Assembly: GCA_023213315.1 (NCBI GenBank)
Contig: JAKCPI010000831.1
Location: forward strand, 62,001 to 126,000
Length of the DNA: 64,000 nt
From: Euborellia annulipes
Lineage: Eukaryota > Arthropoda > Insecta > Dermaptera > Anisolabididae
Direction: 5' to 3'
Position 1 is the first letter of the stretch; every line of letters begins with the position of its first letter. This document shows positions 46,901-56,400 of the stretch, piece after piece. The notes beneath the pieces are model-generated. The model ran no database searches and had not been told where the DNA came from. It saw only the letters and a program-made list of their open reading frames with translations. The position numbers were made by a program, and so were the translations under genes.

Positions 46901-49900
46901 CAGCATGTAACACTCAATTCGTTAGTCCTTTGCTAAGTAATATTTTGGAAATTTATTAATAATTATTTTAACCATATACAGGATTTGCTGTCTTTTCTTT
47001 GTTATATATTTAATATATAAAATAAAAAAAAATGTATTTCATATCAATTAGCAGATTTTTTGTTTTTTATATCAAAAACGTCAGTCCCTTGGAAGTTTTT
47101 CCACCGTAAAGATAAGAAAATTTATTAAATTTTTCTTTATTTTTTAAGGTACAACTCACCATCAAGATTTGGCTCTGTACACAAAGCAGCTGCTCGCCTC
47201 TTCCGAGATCCTGCCCTTAAGGAACCTCTTGTCAAAGTCGCACAAGCTGTTGACCGTGGCATCCTATTTGTCAGATCCGATATTAAACTGTGCGTTGATA
47301 TAAGTGTCAAGTCTCAAGTTCTTGATATCTTACTTTCATACAATCCTCTTTGGTTACGTCTTGGATTGGAGACTGTTTTTAACGAAACAGCTCCATTTAA
47401 ATCCAATGGAAATCGACATAATTTCAAAAGTTGGCTTGAGCAATTGCTTATACCTTTAGACAAAATGAAAAACGCATCAGGAACCAGAGTCTACTTGCCG
47501 AATTACCAATTATCGACTAATAAAATATTTATAAAACGATGGCTTTCATTGGTATTGCTGTTGGACAAAGGTAAAAAAGCTCGATTGTTCTCCCACGATC
47601 CATGTCTTTTTGAGCGAGGAGCTCCTGTCCACAGCAGCCGAGAAGTACTGTGTCGAATTGCCAGCTTGGTCCTCGGAGGAATGGGTGATATAGTTAAACA
47701 TATGAGGAGTTATGGATATATTGTAACCCACGAACAGACTTATGTTGATGAAGTAAGCACACTTTTTAATAAAATATACAGTAAAAATCAGCAATTAATT
47801 TTTTTTTTTTTTAATTTAAACTACTTAAGAGATACGAAAATACCTACTTGATTAGGTTAGGAAACTATTTAACAATAACAAAAATAGATAATAGATAGAA
47901 AATAGTCGCTCTTAAAATGAAATAATTTTAAGATAGCTATTTTGTGAGATGAGTTTGTGTTTGAGAGCAACAATTACGCCTCCAGGATCTCTTTTCCAAC
48001 ATGGTCTGTCTCTCTGTCTGTGAACAAAATATCTCAAGAACGAAAATAGCTAGGAGGTTGAAATTTTATATTTAAGTTAGGCACCCCCCTCGGATGTGTC
48101 ACGAAGCTTTTGAACAAAATCGGCCAAAAAGTACTAATACTTTAACGATGTATTTTTTCAGTTATTTCGATTTTCTCAAAATTTGCTCCAACTCAATTTT
48201 GATTAAAATTCAAAAATCAATTATTTTTAGATGCTCTTTAAAATGTATATTCTCATTTTGCCTTTGAAATCTTTTGAAGCACACTTTACTCTTGTACTTC
48301 ATAGGAAAGATAGGAGAAATGGTTGCATTGGTAACAAAATATAAATATTTTCTCATGTTTATACATTTTACATCTTGAATTCTAATCTATCGGCAAAAAC
48401 TAAATATCTCGACACGAAAAAATCTGGTGGGCAGGCACAGAACACTTACCTTAGGTAAGAGAAAGTTGTATGCTGTGCGACCAGCCACACCAGATTTTTT
48501 TTCTTATTCAGAAACACCATCAAATATTGTCGAAACTTCAACAATAAAAATTTTTTGCTTATTCTATTTCTTTTGGGTGACTGTGACTCCACTTTTTCTA
48601 AATAAAACTAATTAAATATCTACATATTTTTTCTTTTATAGATCTATTATGGAGTAAATGATATTAAAAAAGATCTGAGAGATGGAATCCGACTTGTTCG
48701 TATAGTCGAATTAGTTCTTGGAAATTACACTCTCACATCTAAATTACGAGCCCCTGCGGGAAGTCTTTTGCAAAAAATACATAACGTTCAGGTAATAATT
48801 AAAAATCTAATAATATAATGATATTTTTTTTTTTTTTTTTTTTGTAATTGAATATAATGATTTTCAGGTGGCTTTAGATGCCCTCACGTCTGCAGGTTTT
48901 CATTTAGAAGGGCCCTCAATCACAGCTAAGGATATTGTCAACGGCCATAAAGAGAAAACCCTCTCACTGATTTGGCAAATTGTCTATCGACTTCAAGTAA
49001 AGATTGTTTTGTTTTTGTCTCTAAACATCAATATTTCTTATAATTATTTAATATTTGTTTTTCAGGCTCCACGTTTTGAAAAAGCAGCACTGAGAATTCA
49101 AAACTGGTGGCGAGGTCTTGTTTTTAAATTAAGGAAACAAAAAGGAAATGTTTTCTATATTCAAGAAAGCGCGGCCATAAAAATTCAATATGCATGGAGG
49201 AGATATCTTAAAAAGAAACACGACCTAGAAGTTATTCAGCTTCAAAGAAATGTCGCCGCTTTTAAAATTCAGGCAGCCTGGAAGAGATACAAAGTTTTTA
49301 AACAGAAAAAAGAAAAACAAATGCTTTATGAGTCAGCAACTCTGAAAATTCAATATTTTTGGCGGAGATATTTGAGAATAAAAAAAGAAAAAGATTTTGA
49401 ACTTAAACGTAATTTAGCAGCCTTAAAAATTCAAATAACTTGGCAAAATTATTTGCTTAAAAAAGAATTTAAATTGTTGAAATTTAGACAAGAGTCGGCA
49501 GTTTTGAAAATTCAATATTTTTGGAGAAGATATCTACGAATTAAAAAAGAAAAGGAATTATTAATCAGACAAAATTTAGCAGCTTCAACTATTCAAAGAA
49601 TTTGGATGAGTTATTTACTTAAAAAAGAATTTAAATTGCTAAAATTTAAACAAGAGTCGGCAGTTTTGAAAATCCAATATTTTTGGAGAAGGTATTTGAG
49701 AATAAAAGAAGAAAAAGAATTAGCAGCCAAACATAATTTAGCTGCCTTAACTATTCAAAAGGCTTGGAAGAGTTATTTACATAAAAAAGAATTTAAATTG
49801 TTAAAATTTAAACAAGAGTCAGCAGTTTTGAAAATTCAATATTTTTGGAGAAGATATCTACGAATAAAAAAAGAAAAGGAATTATCACTTAAACGTAATT

Positions 49901-52900
49901 TAGCGGCCCTCACTATTCAAAAGGCTTGGGCAATTTATTTACATAAAAAAGCATTTAAATTATTAAAATTTAAACAAGAGACGGCCGTTTTGAAAATTCA
50001 ATATTTTTGGAGGAGATACTTGCTAATTAAAAAAGAAAAAGTATACCAACATAAATTAGAATCAGCTGCAATTTCAATTCAATATTTTATAAGGCGTTAT
50101 AATCAATTTAAAAAATTAAATTTTGCTGCTCGTATAATACAACGAACTTGGAGATCTTATTTTAAGATAAAAAAAGAAAAAGAAGAAAAACTTAATGATG
50201 CAGCTCTTTTGATTCAACATTTTTGGAGATCATATATTTTTAAAAAGAAGCAAGAAGAATTGAAAATCAAACAAGAAATTGCTGTATTAAAAATTCAACG
50301 TGCTTGGAAATCATATATTATAAAAAGAAACAAAAGATTGAGAGTATATGAATTAGAAACTGCAGCTGTCAAATTACAATACCATTGGAGGATGTATCTT
50401 AAACGAAAAAGTCAAACAATTGCAAAGCCTAAACAAAAGGTAAAATAGTAAAAAATTTAACAATAAAAGACAACTAGGGAGATGAGTCTAGATAAATTTG
50501 AGGTTTGGCTTTACTTAAATAACGCCATTACAGGTCAATTCTCTAAAAACAGACGTTAAAATTTAAAACAAACAACAAATGGGTGTTGAAAAGTAATGTA
50601 AAAACCACATCAGCGTTAAAAAATGGTATTATCTAAACAAAGTTTTAACAGCGACGTTAACATGTTGCTTTTATTTCAGAGCTTTCAAAATCATAACCTT
50701 ACTTTTTAGGTTAAGGACGCCATTTTTATTTTAAATACGACGTTAAAATATTAAAGGTACCCCCTAGACATGGCATTAATTATTAACACTATTTACTAAA
50801 TGTTAACTCTTTGGCTTTAAAGTTTTTGTTTACAGAATAGCTATTTGAGGCAAGGAAGTGAAAAAATGAATTAATGTTTTTGCTTGGAGAAATAAAGGTT
50901 AACGTTTTTGCTTAGAGAATAGACCTGTTAGAGTGTTTAAATTCGACAAGCCTAGTAAAACGTTTAATTTTAGACCCTACCAAATTGTCAGAATTTCCAA
51001 TAAGGGTCAGTTGCATCAGTTCGAGTCAGTTAGGTAACCTCTCGCTAAATGGCTTATTTTTGTAATGCAGAAACTCTCTTCAGTTTTATTCTTATAGTAA
51101 AATTTACGACATTTCATCATTTTATTGTTTTTTTTTTTTTTTGTTTTTTTTTTTTTACACTCGCACTTTTTTCTCATTCATACAGTCTTTTCGGCAACTC
51201 AGGCCATATAAGACTTTTGACGATAACCGTTATTTGAAATAAATATGTATTTGGTTGGGGTCCAGGCATTCTTAGGGCTATGGCTTGGTATCCAAATGGC
51301 TTAAATAAAATAATCGGACTGCATGGGATCCGTTACCCGCGATCCTTGGTATACAAGGCCAGCCCGCTAACCCCTATATCAAGCCAAAGGGCATTTTATT
51401 GTTAAAAGAAATAGATATATTTGTTATTTTTCTAATAAAAAATGATGACATGTGATATATTTTACAATTTCATATAGGTTGCATCAGATGTAGCCAGAGG
51501 CGTAAGATAACTACATTGGCTGGAGCCCCCCCCCCCCCACACACACACACACAAAAAAAAATATTTTTTAATATAGAATAGCAAAAATTTAATATTTAAA
51601 TACATTTTATTATTTAAAAAAATATTTGACAAGTTACGATTTCTCCCATAGGAAATGTATAGAGAAATATTTATGTAATCTTTGCATTTGTGTATTCTAT
51701 GAATGTAAGCAAATCCTTAAAAATGCACAGAATTGGAATGGAATAATAATAATTTTCTTTTCATAATTAAGAAGAAAAGGCGAGGGTCCGCTGCAGGCGG
51801 GGGGTTCAGGGGGGCGAAGCCCCCGGCTAGGCGCCGCGTCTAGTTTACACTTATTATATTAATATAAGGACAGAACTACTAGATTATGAAGAGACTTTAT
51901 CAAGCATTCGTTTTATAAAATTCTCTTATTTTTTTCAGGATGAATCTCAATCACGTCAAAGCTTAAGTCCCAAACAACAATCGGTTAGAGAGAAATTCTA
52001 TAAATCTCTTAAAAAATTAGGAAACATTTCAATTGGTTGGCAAATCAGTGGAATAATTCAAATTGGTATAGAAACCTTTATTTAAATAATATGTCAAATA
52101 TCATTTATTAATTTATCTTTATGATATTTTTGGAATTTTTCAGATACATTAACAAGCCTGATACCTGATGTTTGTGAACATTTGGCTGGCCTACCTGATA
52201 CGATCAACTTGATTAAGAATTTGATCCAAAATAGCAATAGATCTCTTCCTGAAATCTCTTTTTGTGAACATGCAACAAATATTCTTTTAACAATGGCTAA
52301 ACACCCTCCAACACGTGATTCAATTTTTGATCAAACAGATTTGGTCGATCTTTTGCTTCAAGTAAGTTTGCATTTATAGAAGAAAATATATGGGTCGTTT
52401 TGATAACTTACCTACCCCAACATTAAAATAGCCTCCCTATGGGGAAATACATTGTGTGTGTCCTTCAGCATTAAAATAGCTGAAGGACACACACCATGTA
52501 TTTCCCCATAGGGAGGCTATTTTAATGTTGGGGTAGGTAAGTTATCAAAACGACCCATTGGATTAGTAGCAGTGGCGTCATTTGGGGAGGGGGTTGGGGG
52601 GGGGGGCATTTGCCCCCTCTGACTTTTATAAAATTTTATATTATTCTAAATAAAATTTTTCAAAATAGATCTACGAGTATATAAACTTTACAAAATTAAA
52701 CAATTAATTAAATCAAATTGACCAAATTTGAGTACCTATTTGTAAGTAAATTTTAAGAAAAAAAAATGTTTGCTCCCCCCCCCCCCCAAGAAAAAGTTGA
52801 AATGACGCCACATATGCGAACCCTTGACCTTTGGTACACTACCAGATGCTAATGTTCTGGTCCTGAGGTCTTCTTAATTCCAAAAATATCGCCCTTCGTA

Positions 52901-53259
52901 TCGGAAAATTTAATTTCAAATATTAACAATTATGTATTCATTTTTGTTTCTAGTTGTTAAACAAAGCAGGAAAAGGAAAGCATAATTGTCTTTTCCTCAC
53001 TGCGTCTACTCTTCTCTGGCTGCTGATCCGAGCCCGGGGTTCTCAATTACTCTCCATTACACAAATTCATATCCTGACTCGTTTAAAAGCATCAGAAGAC
53101 CATTATTACAGAGCGCAAAAAACTCAACAAGCAACAAAACCTATGAAATTGTCATTGCCAAACGAAAAACACCAATGGCACATTGGGCCCGTAATCAAAC
53201 CAAAAACTTTCCTTTGCCCAAAGCATGCGCTCACAGAAATTGCACATTTAATTCAATAG
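43972..53259 (+). CDS. ASPM: ASPM / abnormal spindle protein, 11 exons
   Basis: Spindle-pole microtubule organiser of the asp/ASPM family. Exons: 43972-43992, 44063-44239, 44458-45835, 45911-46133, 47149-47752, 48642-48791, 48868-48996, 49066-50439, 51939-52065, 52144-52361, 52954-53259. All introns are GT-AG and phases join without a stop, giving 1,568 aa. Domains: N-terminal ASH domain (about aa 20-100, with LLLAPFQPLLKIEF); a long Ser/Thr-Pro-rich basic disordered stretch (100-525); a calponin-homology domain (about 660-894, with YNPLWLRLGLETVF and SHDPCLF); 17 IQ calmodulin-light-chain motifs (about 899-1345); and an ARM/HEAT-like C-terminus. The second CH domain found in human ASPM is not seen between the first CH domain and the IQ array. 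Intron 7 is only 69 bp, in frame and stop-free, so it could be retained. The protein is shorter than Drosophila Asp or human ASPM. Family membership is certain; exon edges are hand-called. Confidence 0.95.
47985..48500 (+). repeat. Dispersed family A, copy 7, in ASPM intron 5
   Basis: CTAGGAGGTTGAAATTTTAT, TTAGGCACCCCCCTCGG, AAAAGTACTAATACTTTAAC, ending in the GCACAGAACACTTACC...CACACCAGATTTTTT hairpin. Its presence explains the roughly 890-bp intron. Confidence 0.85.
49066..50439 (+). repeat. IQ-motif array inside ASPM exon 8 with ~162-bp tandem units
   Basis: This exon encodes 17 IQ-type motifs (IQxxWRxY form). In its central part pairs of IQ motifs form a 54-residue unit: one IQ with KIQYFWRRYLRIKKEK, one IQ with TIQKAWKSYLHKKEF, then the linker KLLKFKQE. 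The unit recurs about five times with start-to-start spacing near 162 bp (KIQYFW at about 49350, 49510, 49673, 49835 and 49996). Near-identity at the DNA level implies recent tandem duplication or gene conversion. The IQ motifs before and after are more divergent single units. Confidence 0.9.
50532..50932. mobile_element. MITE with TCTATTCTCTAA ends, copy in ASPM intron 8
   Basis: Begins AGGTCAATTCTCTAAAAAC and ends GCTTAGAGAATAGACCTG. It is the same family as 28726-29286 and lies in reverse orientation to it (AGCGACGTTAACATGTTGCT). Confidence 0.75.
51140..51390 (-). repeat. tRNA-derived SINE in ASPM intron 8
   Basis: Contains CAGTCTTTTCGGCAACTCAG, GACGATAACCGTTATT, GGGTCCAGGCATTCT and ATAATCGGACTGCATGGGAT, with a tRNA-like head (CCCGCTAACCCCTATATCAA). 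Same subfamily as 61860-62090 and 62130-62930. It preserves the uninterrupted site that the hAT MITE at 62206 broke. Confidence 0.8.
52390..52558. repeat. Near-perfect 169-bp palindrome in ASPM intron 10
   Basis: Starts ATGGGTCGTTTTGATAACTT and ends with its complement. The arms run about 75 bp with almost no mismatch around a small centre at AGCATTAAAATAGCT. A transcript of this intron would fold into one long hairpin. Probably a foldback MITE; no duplication could be fixed at its ends. Confidence 0.9.
52572..52807. mobile_element. G-run MITE (GTGGCGTCATTTGGGG family), in ASPM intron 10
   Basis: Starts AGTGGCGTCATTTGGGG and ends AAAAAGTTGAAATGACGCCAC, a clear inverted pair. Same family and orientation as 17571-17825. 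Confidence 0.8.
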
Positions 53260-53423
53260 GTTCATTTTTTAATATATTACGTAAATTTCTTAATTTTAAT
53301 TTGTTAACTTTATGTATATTTTATTTCTTTAGAATAATTTTTTCACTTGTTAATATTATACTCTATAACGTACAAATTATTATGACACTGTATTATTTAT
53401 AATGTATCAAATAAATATATTTA
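53260..53423. other. Tail-to-tail 3' UTR overlap zone of ASPM and the minus-strand gene
   Basis: Only 164 bp separate the ASPM stop (TAG, 53257-53259) from the proposed stop of the opposite gene (TAA, 53424-53426). An AATAAA signal for ASPM lies at 53410-53415, and TTTATT (AATAAA on the minus strand) occurs around 53420 and 53318. Mature transcripts are therefore likely to overlap or nearly overlap. This holds only if the minus-strand terminal exons are real. Confidence 0.45.
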
Positions 53424-56400
53424 TTAATAAATATTAACATGACCAATAATATCTTCAGAGTTGAGAGTGGGCTCCGCACAGGGTGGCGGTTGGCCCAAGA
53501 GTGGTGTCCCTTCGTCTTCGCTGGCTTCCTCTGCCTCGATCATGATGTAGGTAAGGGTGGGGGGATTCGGGTTATGGCTTGTTAAAATATCGAAATTATT
53601 AATAAAATATAAAAATTTGGCTCTTTCTTCTAATTACATTTTTTTAAATCAATTTTATTTGCGAATCTGAGGATTAACTAAGAATTTGATATTAATATAA
53701 TACAATTATTATAAAATTTAGTTAATCCTCAGATAAGCGTATAAACAAGTTTGGAATTAATAATTTTCTCAATAAAAAAAAATACAATTTTATATATTCA
53801 AGGAAATTTTAATATTAAAAAAATTTATAAAGATAATTTTTAATTGGGCCAAAAACAAAATAAAGTATGAAAATGATAATTAATAATATAAAAATTATAT
53901 TAAATATACAGTATTGATGGCTTCCGGCGGGCGTTCAATGGTCTTGTTTTTCGGAGTCCATTCCCTAAAGATAGGGGTTACCAAAATTTATATTCCACAA
54001 ATCCTTTCTCTCGTTTAAATGACAGATAAATGAAATTATAAGTTAGCATAAAAAATAAAAGGAAATTGATAATTGATTTAAAAAAAAAGTGCAGAAGGTG
54101 GATTTGAACTCGCGAAGTTTGGTTACGAGAGAATGGAAAAAAATTGAGGTCGAATTAACCACTTGAGCCACACTTTACTTAATTTAAATCCGGAAATATA
54201 AGCCATATAAGAAACATGAAATAAAAGAAGTATTAAAAGAATGTTAATATTGAACATATGATATATCATTTTTCATTACTTTTTATGCGGATTAATAATT
54301 TATAATTAAAATTTCAAAAGCACTCATAGTTTTCAAATAATTCAAAGGGCAAACGTCAGATTGTTTATGCCTTGATGTAATTAAACCAAAAACTCTATCT
54401 AACATATGATACATGTTATTAATTCTTGAATTCCCCCTGATTCCAGGGAACTAAAGCCCTTTTAATTATATGATCTAATTTGGGAGTTTTGGCGATCAAA
54501 GTTAAGTCTATTTTCGACCTTAATGACATCAACACCTGATCAACACTCAATTCTATATTATCGAAAAAGCTTATTTAGCATTGTCTGATTAAAACCAAAT
54601 TTTTACCAGAGATTTATAATTCAAAAATTAGTTTTTTTCTAAAGTTTCATTGAGATTGGTAAAGAAATAAATAAAATATTGACTATTTTGTAAATTGAGT
54701 TTTAGAATTCGCGATCCCGGATGGGTAAAGAGAGCGCTCTGTGAACCGGGTCTAGGCTTGAATCTGAGATCCCAAATTCTAAAACTCAATTTACAAAATA
54801 GTCAATATTTTATTTATTTCTTTACCAATCTTAATGAAACTTTAGAAAAAACTCTTTTTTTAATTATAAATCTCTGGTAAAAATTTGGTTTGAATTAGAC
54901 AATGCTAAATAAGCTTTTTTGATAATACAATAGAATTGAGTGTTGATGTCATTAAGGTCGAAAATAGACTTAACTTTGATCGCCAATAAGTTCCAAATTA
55001 GATCATATAATTAAAAGGGCTTTAGTTCTCTCGAATCAGGGGGAATTCAAGAATTAATGACATGTATCATATGTTAGATAAAGTTTTTGGTTTAATTACA
55101 TCAAGGCATAAACTATCTGACGTTTGCTCATTGAATTATTTGAAAACTAGGCATGTTATTGAAATTCTGATTTTAAATTATTAATCCTCATAAAAAGTAA
55201 TGAAAAATGATATATCATATGTGGAATATTAAAATTTTTTTAATACTTCTTTTATTTCATGTTTCTTATATAGCTTATTTTTCCCGATTTAAATTAACTA
55301 AAGTTTGGCTCAAGTGGTTAATTCGTCCTCAATTTTTTTCTATTCTCTCGTAACCAAACTTCGCGAGTTCAAATCCACCTCCTGCACTTTTTTTTATTCT
55401 TAACTGTTTTTTATACCTCATGTGAGGGGGAGGGGGGCTGGCGTATTGATTTTTAAAATTTTATATTCAAAATAAAATTTAATTCCCAAAATAATAAAAA
55501 CCTCGTGCAGCTCACAACTAGGTCGATCCCCTTTGCTTTGCGCCTCAGCCCAGTTGCGCCCGTAGCGGGCGCCTATTTTGCCACGCCTTCGTTACGGCCC
55601 TGTCAATAGTCAATCTTCACCAATATTATGAATGTAAACAAATCCTCAAGCAGGCACTGAATTGGAATATTATCTATGATTGGAATGCAATAATAATTTT
55701 CTTTTCATAATTGGACCCTGTTACGCATTAGTGTGCCAAGCGCTACCGAGATTTGAGAAAATTAACATTAAAGTTTTTTTGTTTTCATTGGAATATATAT
55801 CATTTTCTCTGTCATTTGTGCAAGTTACATTAAATTTAAATTTTTTTAGTACATATTTCATAAAAAACTATACAATACTATTAATTATAGCATTTGAAGC
55901 AATATTCCGTGCTTATTAATTTTTTTGGCGCTTGACACACTAATGCGTAACAGGGTCCATTAAGAAGGCCCTCGGGGCTTGGTGTAGGGGACTTATATCT
56001 ATAGTAAATTACAAAAAAAAAATCTTAACTATTGGTATTTAAAACTAAACATATAATTCTTTTATTATTATATTCAATAAAAAAAAAGATTTCTAAACTT
56101 ACTCACTAAAACTAATAAATTACAAAAAAAAAAAAAATCTTAACAAATAAAAATTTAAAAATAATTATAAACTAAACATAATTTTTTTATATTAAATTCA
56201 ATAAAAAAAGATTTCTAAATTCTCTCACTAAAACTATCTTCACCATCACTATAAGATTCAGTTTCAGAATCCAGGGGACTTGATAATGCATCTCCTAGGA
56301 AGAAGTCTTCTCTTTCAAAATTAGAGATCTCCTCCTTAGACTCCTCTCTTGATTGTTGGAAGAAGTCTTCTATATCGGAATTAGAGATCTCCTCCTTAGA

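Noticed and set aside
47366..47851. Separate protein starting at the internal ATG
   Set aside because: It is the ASPM CH-domain exon reading past its donor into intron 5.
48997..49065. Treating the 69-bp stop-free gap in ASPM as coding
   Set aside because: It has a GTAAAG donor, a pyrimidine-rich TTTTTCAG acceptor and AT-rich composition; an intron is more likely, though retention keeps frame.
53459..53549. Plus-strand exon between tcttcag and GTAAGG
   Set aside because: Reading frames have no partner exons after the ASPM stop; the minus-strand terminal exon explains the interval better.
54700..54790. tRNA gene in the palindrome loop
   Set aside because: No cloverleaf can be drawn; the tRNA-like words are at the arm ends, not in the loop.
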